A DNA stretch of 10,269 nucleotides from an uncultured bacterium. GTDB lineage: Bacteria; Methylomirabilota; Methylomirabilia; Rokubacteriales; CSP1-6. Position 1 is the stretch's first letter. Every line of letters starts with the position of its first letter. Under the pieces are notes generated by a model. That model was not told the DNA's origin, made no database searches, and saw only the letters and a program-made list of their open reading frames with translations. The stretch lies in assembly GCA_946479205.1 (NCBI GenBank), contig CAMLFJ010000065.1, positions 1-10,269 of the forward strand, written 5' to 3'. The translations under genes were made by a program, and so were the position numbers. Below are positions 1 to 6,536 of the stretch, one piece after another.

Positions 1-2603
1 GGCTCGACCGGCCCGACGTGGACCGCATCGAGCACATCCGGCCCGCCATCGCGCTCGAGCAGAAGAACCCGGTGCGCACCGCGCGCTCCACCGTGGGCAC
101 CGCGACCGAGCTGCACGACTACCTGCGCCTGCTCTTCGCCAAGATCGGCCGCGTCCACTGCCCCACCTGCGGGGCGGAGGCCCGGAGCGACTCGGCCGAC
201 CAGGTGGCCGACACCCTCCTGCGCGATCACCCGGGAGCCCGGGCCCTCATCTGCTTCCCCCTGCCCGCCGAGGCGGGCCGCGATCCGCGCGCGCTGTTCA
301 CCACCCTGCTCCAGCGCGGCTTCGCCCGCATCAAGGCGGGCGACACCGTGCTGGACCTGGCGGAGGTGACCGCCCGTCCCGGCGGCGCGCCCGCCGATCT
401 CGACCCCGCGCGCCTGGCGGTGGTGCTCGATCGCGTGGTCATCGGCCCGGACAGCCGCCGGCGCATCACCGACTCGCTGGAGACCGCGCTGGCCGAGGGG
501 GTGGGCCGGGCCAGCGTTGATCTGCCTGAGCGCGGCGGCACCGTAACGGTGAGCCGCGACTTCCACTGCCCGACCTGCGGGGTGGCCCTGGCGCGACCGC
601 GGCCCCTGCTCTTCTCGTTCAACCACCCGCTCGGGGCCTGCCCCGAGTGCAAGGGCTTCGGCAACGTGCTGCGCTACGACGAGGCCCGCGTGGTCCCGGA
701 TCCCACCCAGAGCCTGGCCGCCGGCGCGGTGGAGCCCTGGTCGCATCCCTCCGGCCGCTGGTACCAGAAGCAGCTCCTCAAGGCGGCCAAGAAGCGGGGG
801 GTGGACGTGAGCCGGCCCTACGCGGAGCTATCCCCGGAGGACCGGCAGTGGGTCTACGACGGCGGCGCCGGGCTCACCGGCATCCGCGGCTTCTTCGAGG
901 AGGTCGAGTCGTACCGCTACAAGCTCCACGTCCGCGTCTTCCTCTCGCGCTACCGCAGCCAGTCGCCGTGCCCGCGCTGCCAAGGACGCCGCCTGCGGCC
1001 GGAGGCCCTCGCGGTCCGGGTGGGCGGGGCCAGCATCGCCGAGCTCGGCGATCAGACGGTGGAGGATCTCGACGCGCTCTTCGCGAGCCTGCCGCTCTCC
1101 CCCTGGGAGGCCGGGGTGGCGCGCGACGTCCTCAAGATGCTGCGCGCCAAGCTCTCCTTCCTGCTCCGGGTGGGGCTCGGCTACCTCACCCTCGGGCGGC
1201 AGACGCGCACGCTCTCCGGCGGGGAGGCGCAGCGGATCAATCTGGCCAACCAGCTCGGGGCCCAGCTCACCGGCACGCTCTACGTGCTCGACGAGCCGTC
1301 CATCGGGCTGCACGCGCGGGACACCGCGCGGCTGGCCGAGCTCTGCCGCGAGCTCGCCTCGGGCGGCAACACGGTGGTGATCGTCGAGCACGATCGCGCG
1401 CTGATCGAGGCGGCCGACTACGTGATCGAGATGGGCCCCGGCTCGGGCGAGCGCGGCGGCGCCATGGTCTTCGCGGGCACCCAGGCCGAGTTCCGCAAGG
1501 ACCCGCGCTCCCTGACCGCGCGCTATCTGAGCGGCCGCGACACGATCCCCCTGCCCCTCGCGCGCCGGGAAGGCCGCCGCTCCCTCGTCCTCGAGGGCGC
1601 CCGCGCCAACAACCTGAAGGACGTCACGGTGCGGATCCCGCTGCACACGCTCACCTGCGTGACCGGGGTGTCCGGCTCCGGGAAGTCCACGCTCGTGCAC
1701 GACACGCTCTACCGGGCGGTGGCCCGGCACTTCAAGGTGGACTTCGCGGTCGCGGGGGCCCACGACGAGCTGCGAGGCCTCCAGCACCTCAAGGGCATCC
1801 GGCTCATCGACCAGGAGCCGATCGGGCGCACCCCCCGCTCCAACCCGGTCACGTACGTGAAGGCGTTCGACGAGATCCGGCGCCTCTTCGCGGGACTGCC
1901 CCGCGCCCAGGCCCTCGGCCTGGGCCCCGGCGCCTTCTCGTTCAACGTGCCGGGCGGCCGCTGCGACACGTGCGAGGGTGACGGTTTCCAGAAGCTCGAG
2001 ATGTACTTCGTGGAGGACGTGTACGTGACGTGCCAGGAGTGCGAGGGCCGTCGCTACCGATCGGACGTCCTCCAGGTCACCTACAAGAGCCGGGACATCA
2101 GCCAGGTGCTGCAGCAGACGGTGGACGAGGCGGTGGACTTCTTCGCCTCCGAGCCGGTGCTGCAGCGCCGGCTCAAGGTGCTCCAGGAGGTCGGCCTCGG
2201 CTACCTGCGGCTGGGCCAGCCCGCGACGAAGCTGTCGGGCGGTGAAGCCCAGCGGCTGAAGATCGCGGCCGAGCTCTCCGCGCGCCCCACCACCGATCAC
2301 CTGTTCATCCTCGACGAGCCCACCACCGGGCTCCATCTCGACGACGTGCGCAAGCTCCTCCTCGTCCTGAACCGCCTGGTTGAGGCGGGGAACACCGTGC
2401 TCGTGGTCGAGCACCACCTGGACGTGATCAAGACCGCGGACTGGGTGATCGACCTCGGCCCCGAGGCCGGCTCGGCCGGCGGGGAGCTGGTGGCCGAGGG
2501 CACGCCCGAGCAGATCGCGCAGGTCGGCGCGTCCTACACCGGCAAGTTCCTCCGCGAGCTGCTGCCCCGGCCCACCGGCCGCGCGGCGGCCGGCCGGGGC
2601 TGA
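1..2603 (+). CDS. uvrA: UvrA-family excinuclease ABC ATPase, 5' end cut by window
   Basis: DNA-damage-recognition ATPase of nucleotide excision repair, which loads UvrB on lesions. The reading frame is open from the first bases (LDRPDVDRIE matches the family just after the first Walker A region), so the GTG at 18 is an internal valine and the N-terminal ATP-binding loop lies off the left edge. Seen in order: a CPTCG pair in the UvrB-binding region (about 160), a first zinc module CPTC...CPEC (567-656), ABC signature LSGGEAQ (1212-1232), Walker B DEPSIG (1290-1307), second Walker A GVSGSGKS (1665-1688), C-terminal zinc module CDTC...CQEC (1962-2043), second signature LSGGEAQ (2232-2252) and Walker B DEPTTG (2313-2330). 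The zinc modules, signatures, Walker B motifs and second Walker A look intact. The insertion region between the first zinc module and CPRC (about 960-990) is shorter than in E. coli UvrA and has a KLHVRVFLSRYR stretch, and the second half reads DQEPIGRTPRSNPVTY, so this may be a lineage paralogue rather than the main UvrA. Its stop overlaps the next start by 1 base. Confidence 0.93.
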   Translation, partial: LDRPDVDRIEHIRPAIALEQKNPVRTARSTVGTATELHDYLRLLFAKIGRVHCPTCGAEARSDSADQVADTLLRDHPGARALICFPLPAEAGRDPRALFTTLLQRGFARIKAGDTVLDLAEVTARPGGAPADLDPARLAVVLDRVVIGPDSRRRITDSLETALAEGVGRASVDLPERGGTVTVSRDFHCPTCGVALARPRPLLFSFNHPLGACPECKGFGNVLRYDEARVVPDPTQSLAAGAVEPWSHPSGRWYQKQLLKAAKKRGVDVSRPYAELSPEDRQWVYDGGAGLTGIRGFFEEVESYRYKLHVRVFLSRYRSQSPCPRCQGRRLRPEALAVRVGGASIAELGDQTVEDLDALFASLPLSPWEAGVARDVLKMLRAKLSFLLRVGLGYLTLGRQTRTLSGGEAQRINLANQLGAQLTGTLYVLDEPSIGLHARDTARLAELCRELASGGNTVVIVEHDRALIEAADYVIEMGPGSGERGGAMVFAGTQAEFRKDPRSLTARYLSGRDTIPLPLARREGRRSLVLEGARANNLKDVTVRIPLHTLTCVTGVSGSGKSTLVHDTLYRAVARHFKVDFAVAGAHDELRGLQHLKGIRLIDQEPIGRTPRSNPVTYVKAFDEIRRLFAGLPRAQALGLGPGAFSFNVPGGRCDTCEGDGFQKLEMYFVEDVYVTCQECEGRRYRSDVLQVTYKSRDISQVLQQTVDEAVDFFASEPVLQRRLKVLQEVGLGYLRLGQPATKLSGGEAQRLKIAAELSARPTTDHLFILDEPTTGLHLDDVRKLLLVLNRLVEAGNTVLVVEHHLDVIKTADWVIDLGPEAGSAGGELVAEGTPEQIAQVGASYTGKFLRELLPRPTGRAAAGRG

Positions 2604-3865
2604 TGGACTATCACCACCTGCTCGAGGCGACCGGCATCGTCGTCTCGGGGGTCCTCTTCTACTCCCTGGCCTACGGGTGGTTCGCGCCGGACGATCCGCG
2701 CCGCCGGCCCTTCTGGATCGTCACGCTGGGTCTGGTCTGGGGCGCCATCACGGTGGTGCTCATGATCTCCCGCATCGAGACCCGGGAGGGCGTCTTCGTC
2801 GACGGGCGCGCGATCCCGATCGCGCTCATCGCCCTCTTCGAGGGCTGGGGGCCCGGGCTCATTGCGGGACTGACCGCGTCGGTCTACCGCGTCTACCTGG
2901 GCGGCGCCGGCGCGACGGCGGGGGTGCTCGTGATCCTCGCGGTGGCCACCGCGGGCGGGCTCGCGCACCGCTGGGCCGGGGGCACCGAGCGGGTGCGGGT
3001 CCACCACGCGTTCGCGCTCGCGATCGGCACGTTCTTCATCACGTTCGGCGGCTTCAGCCTGCTGGGCGACCCGGGACGGACGCTGTTCGCACGCGTCTGG
3101 CCGTCCTATCTGCTGCTGACGGTGGCCGGGCTCCCCATGCTCGCGCTGCTCATGGCGAGCATCATCGAGCGCCGGCAGCTGGCGCAGGAGCGCGAGCGCT
3201 TCCGCGCCGTCCTCGACGACGCCACCGACGCGGTCCGCATCGTGGACGCCGACACCCATCGCATCCTCGACTGCAACCGCGCGGACTGCGAGGTCTCCGG
3301 CTTCGCCCGCGACGCGATGGTGGGCCGCGACTCCCGGCAGTTCTGGCCGGACTCCGGGCCGAGCGGCGCGGCCCGGCCGGAGCCGTCCCCCGAGGCGCGC
3401 GCGACCGGGATCTCGCGGGTGCTCAGCGTGCCGTTCATGACCGCCTCCGGGCGGACGCTCGCGGTGGACTGCTCGCGCCGCTTCGTGGCCTACCGGGGCC
3501 GGCGCTACGAGATCGTGATCTACCGCGACGCGGCCGAGCGGCTCGCGGCCGAGGAGGCGCGGCGAGAAGCGGCGTCGCTGCGGTCCGTGAATCTCCTCGC
3601 CCAGGCGGCCGCCCACGAGATCAACAATCCGCTCGCGATCATCATGGGCTACAGCCAGCTCCTGGAGGACCGGCTCGCCGCCGAGACCGAGGAAGGCGGG
3701 TGGGCCCGGACCTGCCGCCGGGCCGGCGGTCGCATTCGCGACGCGGTCGGGCGGCTCAATCGCATCGTCCGCATCGAGAGTACCGAGCAGAGCGGCGCCC
3801 TCCCCCCGATCCTGGACACGGAGCGGTCCGCGGAGAAACCCGACCCCGATGCCCGCGGCGGCTAG
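2603..3865 (+). CDS. Membrane PAS/HisKA sensor protein lacking the HATPase domain
   Basis: 420 residues. Residues 9-187 form about six hydrophobic segments, and the stretch around 64-121 (VFVDGRAIPIALIALFEGWGP then YRVYLGGAG) resembles the 5TM-5TMR_LYT sensor region of LytS-type kinases. A PAS-like domain spans about 196-310 (FRAVLDDATDAVRIVDADTH). A histidine-kinase dimerisation/phosphoacceptor domain lies at about 327-393, with H338 in AAAHEINNPLAIIMGY. The protein then stops after some 27 residues ending LPPILDTERSAEK. No N, G1 or G2 box follows in this or another frame, so the catalytic ATPase domain is absent rather than frameshifted. Such PAS-HisKA proteins exist as a known architecture (from memory). 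It could accept phosphate from another kinase or act as a dimerising sensor. The start ATG overlaps the TGA of the uvrA-like gene by 1 base, suggesting translational coupling, with no strong Shine-Dalgarno. A GC hairpin follows the stop immediately. The signal sensed is unknown. Confidence 0.85.
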   Translation: MDYHHLLEATGIVVSGVLFYSLAYGWFAPDDPRRRPFWIVTLGLVWGAITVVLMISRIETREGVFVDGRAIPIALIALFEGWGPGLIAGLTASVYRVYLGGAGATAGVLVILAVATAGGLAHRWAGGTERVRVHHAFALAIGTFFITFGGFSLLGDPGRTLFARVWPSYLLLTVAGLPMLALLMASIIERRQLAQERERFRAVLDDATDAVRIVDADTHRILDCNRADCEVSGFARDAMVGRDSRQFWPDSGPSGAARPEPSPEARATGISRVLSVPFMTASGRTLAVDCSRRFVAYRGRRYEIVIYRDAAERLAAEEARREAASLRSVNLLAQAAAHEINNPLAIIMGYSQLLEDRLAAETEEGGWARTCRRAGGRIRDAVGRLNRIVRIESTEQSGALPPILDTERSAEKPDPDARGG

Positions 3866-3884
3866 CCCCGGCGTCCGGCCGGGG
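3866..3884 (+). terminator. GC hairpin directly after the HisKA gene, possible terminator
   Basis: CCCCGGC (3866-3872), a 5-base loop, then GCCGGGG (3878-3884) form a perfect 7-bp all-GC stem beginning on the base after the TAG stop of the sensor gene. No T-tract follows, so this is not a textbook intrinsic terminator. It could be a U-tract-poor terminator or a 3'-end stabilising structure. Its position exactly at the gene end argues for a transcript-end role. In such GC-rich DNA a chance stem is possible. Confidence 0.4.
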
Positions 3885-3894
3885 ACCGCGCGTC

Positions 3895-4011
3895 TCTATC
3901 TACGGCTGGATCGTGGCGGGCGCCTCCCTGATCGACGAGTTCGGCTGGAGCCGGGCCGCCCTCGTCCTCCTCGCCTTCGCCCGGCCGCCCGCGCCGACAG
4001 CCCTCGCTTGA
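3895..4011 (+). pseudogene. Remnant of an MFS transporter N-terminus
   Basis: The frame at 3898-3993 reads IYGWIVAGAS followed by LIDEFGWSRAALVLLAF and then proline/alanine-rich residues to a TGA at 4009. YGWIVxxAS and EFGWSRAAL are the two best-conserved pieces at the start of many major facilitator (monocarboxylate-type) transporters, where they normally flank about 25-30 residues of the first helix and loop. Here they are nearly joined, and the rest of the transporter (some 350 residues) is missing. There is no start codon with a ribosome site close upstream. I infer a decayed gene left by an internal and a 3' deletion. The identification rests on two short motifs only. Confidence 0.5.
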
Positions 4012-4037
4012 CGCCCCCCGCCGCGCTCGCGTAAAGT
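4008..4037 (+). promoter_or_regulatory. Possible sigma70-type promoter for the thiolase/DUF35 unit
   Basis: TTGACG (4008-4013) and TAAAGT (4032-4037) are separated by 18 bases. They match the -35 consensus in 5 of 6 and the -10 consensus in 4 of 6 positions. Transcription would begin around 4043-4045, leaving only a 10-13 base leader that still just contains the GGAGG at 4046. It is the only AT-containing patch between the transporter remnant and the start codon, which supports it. Promoter consensus in this lineage is not known, so this is tentative. Confidence 0.4.
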
Positions 4038-4045
4038 CCCGGCGC

Positions 4046-4050
4046 GGAGG
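4046..4050 (+). promoter_or_regulatory. Ribosome binding site GGAGG for the thiolase-like gene
   Basis: GGAGG ends 5 bases before the ATG at 4056 and fixes that start. The family's conserved beginning (YCIVGVGETEYSR) follows a few residues in. Confidence 0.75.
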
Positions 4051-4055
4051 ATCCC

Positions 4056-5270
4056 ATGGCATCCCTCAAGGACAAGTACTGCATCGTCGGAGTCGGAGAG
4101 ACCGAGTACAGCCGGCAGTCCGCCCGGAGCACGCGCGCGATGGCGGTCGAGGCGGTCGGCAACGCCATGCGCGACGCCGGTCTCGGCAAGGACGGGGTGG
4201 ACGGCATGATGTCCTACCAGAGCGGCGACTCCGTCTTCGCCAACTTCGTCGCCCCGGACCTGGGCATCCGGCTCAACTTCTACATGGACGTCTTCGGCGG
4301 CGGCTCCTCCACCGAGGCCCTCGTCGGCCTGGCGATGGGCGCGATCGAGGCGGGCATGTGCCACACGGTGGCGATCTTCCGCTCGATGAATGGCTACTCC
4401 GATTTCCGGATCGGCGGCACCGGGGCGCGGGCCGCGCAGCCGGTGCGCGGCATGGACCTGGCCCAGGTGCCCTTCGGCATGCGCAGCGCCGGGCAGAACT
4501 TCGCGCCGACCTTCATGCGCCACATGTACGAGTACGGGACGACGTCCGAGCAGGTCGCCCACGTACGGGTGGCCCACAGCAAGCACGCCTCCCAGAATCC
4601 GAAGGCGTTCCTCAAGGAGCGCGTCACCGTCGCGGACGTGGTCGGCTCCCGGTGGATCTGCAAGCCGCTCCACCTGCTGGACTGCTGCCTCGAGACCGAC
4701 AATGCGACCGCCCTGATCGTGACCAGCGCGGAGCGGGCGCGGGACCTGCGCCGCAAGCCGGTCTACATCATGGGCGTCGCGGGCCGGGTCAACAAGCCGC
4801 GCACCGACTTCCACTGGGCGCACGGTCCCATCACCCGGGTCGCCGGCTACCACGCCAAGGACATCGTGTTCGGCCAGGCCGGCATCAAGCCGGACGACGT
4901 GAACGTCACCGGCTCCTATGACGCGTTCACCTTCACCACGATGCTCCAGCTCGAGGAGTACGGCTTCTGCAAGAAGGGCGAGGGCGGCCAGTACGTCTCG
5001 AGCGGCATCATCGAGCTCGGGGGCAAGCGGCCCAACAACACCTCGGGCAGCCACCTCTGCGAGGGCTACACCCACGGCATCTCGATGGTGATCGAGAACG
5101 TGCGCCAGCTGCGCGGCCAGGTGGACGACTACTGCCCGGGCTGGGCGGACGGCAAGCACACCTACGACTACTCGCCGGGCAAGTGCCGCCAGGTCAAGGA
5201 CGCGCGCGTCACCATGAATCTCGGCTGGGCGATGCCGCCGACCGGCTCCGCCCTCATCATGAGGAGCTAG
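4056..5270 (+). CDS. Thiolase-fold acyl-CoA protein (SCP-x/Ltp2-like) lacking thiolase catalytic residues
   Basis: 404 residues, normal length for the SCP-x thiolase/lipid-transfer group. The N-terminal VGVGETEYSR and the YDAFTFTTMLQLEEYGFCKKGEGG block (residues 288-311) are typical of it. Compared with catalytic thiolases, the nucleophilic cysteine position falls in FGGGSSTEAL (residues 80-89), where there is no cysteine. The GHPxG histidine motif reads GYTHG (337-341), with tyrosine at the histidine position. The C-terminal CxG cysteine is missing (NLGWAMPPTG, 388-397). The same kind of loss is known in Ltp2, a thiolase-superfamily retro-aldolase that cleaves a steroid side chain in complex with the DUF35 domain of ChsH2. 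The gene directly downstream here is a DUF35 protein with a 2-base gap, so a two-protein complex acting on a CoA thioester is likely. The substrate is not known; a steroid, branched or aromatic acyl-CoA is possible. True thiolase activity is less likely but not excluded, because my residue placement is by eye. Confidence 0.85.
   Translation: MASLKDKYCIVGVGETEYSRQSARSTRAMAVEAVGNAMRDAGLGKDGVDGMMSYQSGDSVFANFVAPDLGIRLNFYMDVFGGGSSTEALVGLAMGAIEAGMCHTVAIFRSMNGYSDFRIGGTGARAAQPVRGMDLAQVPFGMRSAGQNFAPTFMRHMYEYGTTSEQVAHVRVAHSKHASQNPKAFLKERVTVADVVGSRWICKPLHLLDCCLETDNATALIVTSAERARDLRRKPVYIMGVAGRVNKPRTDFHWAHGPITRVAGYHAKDIVFGQAGIKPDDVNVTGSYDAFTFTTMLQLEEYGFCKKGEGGQYVSSGIIELGGKRPNNTSGSHLCEGYTHGISMVIENVRQLRGQVDDYCPGWADGKHTYDYSPGKCRQVKDARVTMNLGWAMPPTGSALIMRS
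5261..5266 (+). promoter_or_regulatory. Ribosome binding site GAGGAG for the DUF35 gene
   Basis: GAGGAG lies inside the last codons of the thiolase-like gene, 6 bases before the ATG at 5273. It decides that start over an in-frame upstream ATG at 5183, which lies inside the thiolase coding sequence and would add 30 residues unlike the family. Confidence 0.7.
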
Positions 5271-5272
5271 CG

Positions 5273-5779
5273 ATGGCCTCCGTCGAGTACCGCGGCATGA
5301 ACCTGGTGATTCCGGAGAACGACTCCGAGTGGCGCGAGCACTTCAAGCTCGCGCGCACGAGCCACCAGCTGATGCTTCGCGCCTGCAAGAGTTGCCGCCT
5401 CATGCGCTACCCGCCGAGCCACGGCTGCCCGTGGTGCATGTCCCTCGAATGGGACTGGAAGGCGGTGAGCGGCCGGGGGCACATCTACTCCTACGAGGTG
5501 GTGCACCACGCGATCCAGCCCGGCTTCAAGGAGTGGACGCCCTACGCGGTGGTGCTGGTGGAGCTCGACGAGCAGCGCGGAGCGCCCACCCCCGACGAGG
5601 CCCTGCGCGTCATCGCCAACCTGGTGACGCCGGAGTTCCGGCCCGAGCCGGAGGCAAACGTGGCGATCGGCAAGCGGGTCCGCGTGGTCTTCCAGGACCT
5701 GGCCCCCGACTTCGCGCTGCCCCAGTTCACGCTGACCGACGAGCCGCCCGAGGGCCGCGTCTGGCGGTTCCCCGGCTAG
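5273..5779 (+). CDS. DUF35 zinc-ribbon/OB-fold protein, partner of the thiolase-like protein
   Basis: 168 residues. A rubredoxin-like zinc ribbon is formed by C38-x2-C41-x10-C52-x2-C55, set in the family pattern RACKSCRLMRYPPSHGCPWC. The OB-fold follows from about residue 62 (AVSGRGHIYSYEVVHH, then YAVVLVEL at 91-98, NLVTP and IGKRVRVVF). DUF35 proteins bind thiolase-superfamily enzymes and help bind or channel the acyl-CoA; examples are ChsH2 with Ltp2, BbsA with BbsB, and the archaeal thiolase/HMG-CoA synthase bridge. Here it follows the thiolase-like gene after 2 bases with its own ribosome site, so the two are very probably co-expressed and form one complex. The last 53 bases overlap the end of the convergent membrane-protein gene, which leaves no room for an ordinary terminator. 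Confidence 0.88.
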   Translation: MASVEYRGMNLVIPENDSEWREHFKLARTSHQLMLRACKSCRLMRYPPSHGCPWCMSLEWDWKAVSGRGHIYSYEVVHHAIQPGFKEWTPYAVVLVELDEQRGAPTPDEALRVIANLVTPEFRPEPEANVAIGKRVRVVFQDLAPDFALPQFTLTDEPPEGRVWRFPG

Positions 5780-6536
5780 CGAGCGCCTCCAGGCCGATCC
5801 ACACCACACCCTGCACCGCGAGGTGCACGGCGAGCGCCAGCAGGAACGCGGCGCCGCGCCCGAGCGGCACCACGCCCACCGCGAGCACGAAGCAGAAGAC
5901 CCCGAAGCTCCACATCGCGGGCAGGAACGCCCGCAGGAAGCCCACCGCGGCGGGCGCCCCCTGCTGGGCGTGGGTGAACGCGAGCAGGATCGTGGTGGCG
6001 ATGGGAAACGGGGTGATCGCGCCGGAGAGCCGCGGGCCGAGCCAGGCCGCGAGGCCGGTGACCGCGAGCACCAGCACGACCGCCGCGGCCATGCGCAGGG
6101 GCAAGTCCCAGGCGGGCGCGGGCGGGGGAATCGGCGCCTCGGGCAAGGGCGGGAGCGTGAACGGCGCGATCGCGAAGGCGGCCAGGGCGAGCGCGAGCCC
6201 GGAGGCGGCCGTCCAGGTCACGAGCTGGAGCGCGACGGTCAGCAGCGCGAAGGCGGTCCAGCCGACCAGCACGCAGACCCACCACCTCCGCGCCACCGCG
6301 GTCCACGCGTAGATCACCGAGAAGGCGGCCACCGCGGCGAGCCCGGCCAGGGTGGCCTCCGCGGCGCGGGCCACGAAGGCGTCGCCCTGCTCGAGGGCGA
6401 GGAAGAAGAGCACCGGCCCCGCCACCAGCGGCAGGGCATTGAGCCAGCCGCCGATGCGCGGGCCGAAGCGCCGGCCGGCCACCGTGACCAGGGCGATGAG
6501 CCCGGGCACCAGGACCAGCTTCAGGAGGAGGGTCAC
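5727..6536 (-). CDS. Multi-pass membrane protein with internal duplication, function unknown
   Basis: 269 residues, mostly hydrophobic, with about eight possible membrane segments, so an integral inner-membrane protein. Residues about 20-75 and 162-217 align without gaps at an offset of 142: GPRIGG (25-30) against GPRLSG (167-172), a conserved proline 36/178, aromatic 45/187, and QG 50-51/192-193. This suggests two homologous halves, as in many small transporters. The GTG start overlaps the stop of the UGSC selenoprotein gene as GTGA, and no Shine-Dalgarno is visible, so translation probably depends on termination of the upstream gene. The Arg-rich tail SRGTARRGPRAARRSA lies at the convergent overlap with the DUF35 gene. 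I know similar proteins only as uncharacterised membrane proteins. A permease or anchor serving the selenoprotein module is a guess from position alone. Confidence 0.8.
   Translation of the reverse strand: MTLLLKLVLVPGLIALVTVAGRRFGPRIGGWLNALPLVAGPVLFFLALEQGDAFVARAAEATLAGLAAVAAFSVIYAWTAVARRWWVCVLVGWTAFALLTVALQLVTWTAASGLALALAAFAIAPFTLPPLPEAPIPPPAPAWDLPLRMAAAVVLVLAVTGLAAWLGPRLSGAITPFPIATTILLAFTHAQQGAPAAVGFLRAFLPAMWSFGVFCFVLAVGVVPLGRGAAFLLALAVHLAVQGVVWIGLEALASRGTARRGPRAARRSA

Noticed and set aside
828..2417. Long minus-strand ORF of 529 residues
   Set aside because: It lies wholly inside the uvrA-like gene and is a codon-bias shadow common in GC-rich DNA, with no recognisable domain.
3900..5159. 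Minus-strand ORF of 419 residues opposite the thiolase-like gene
   Set aside because: It is a shadow of the thiolase frame; composition is Val/Ala/His/Arg-rich without motifs.
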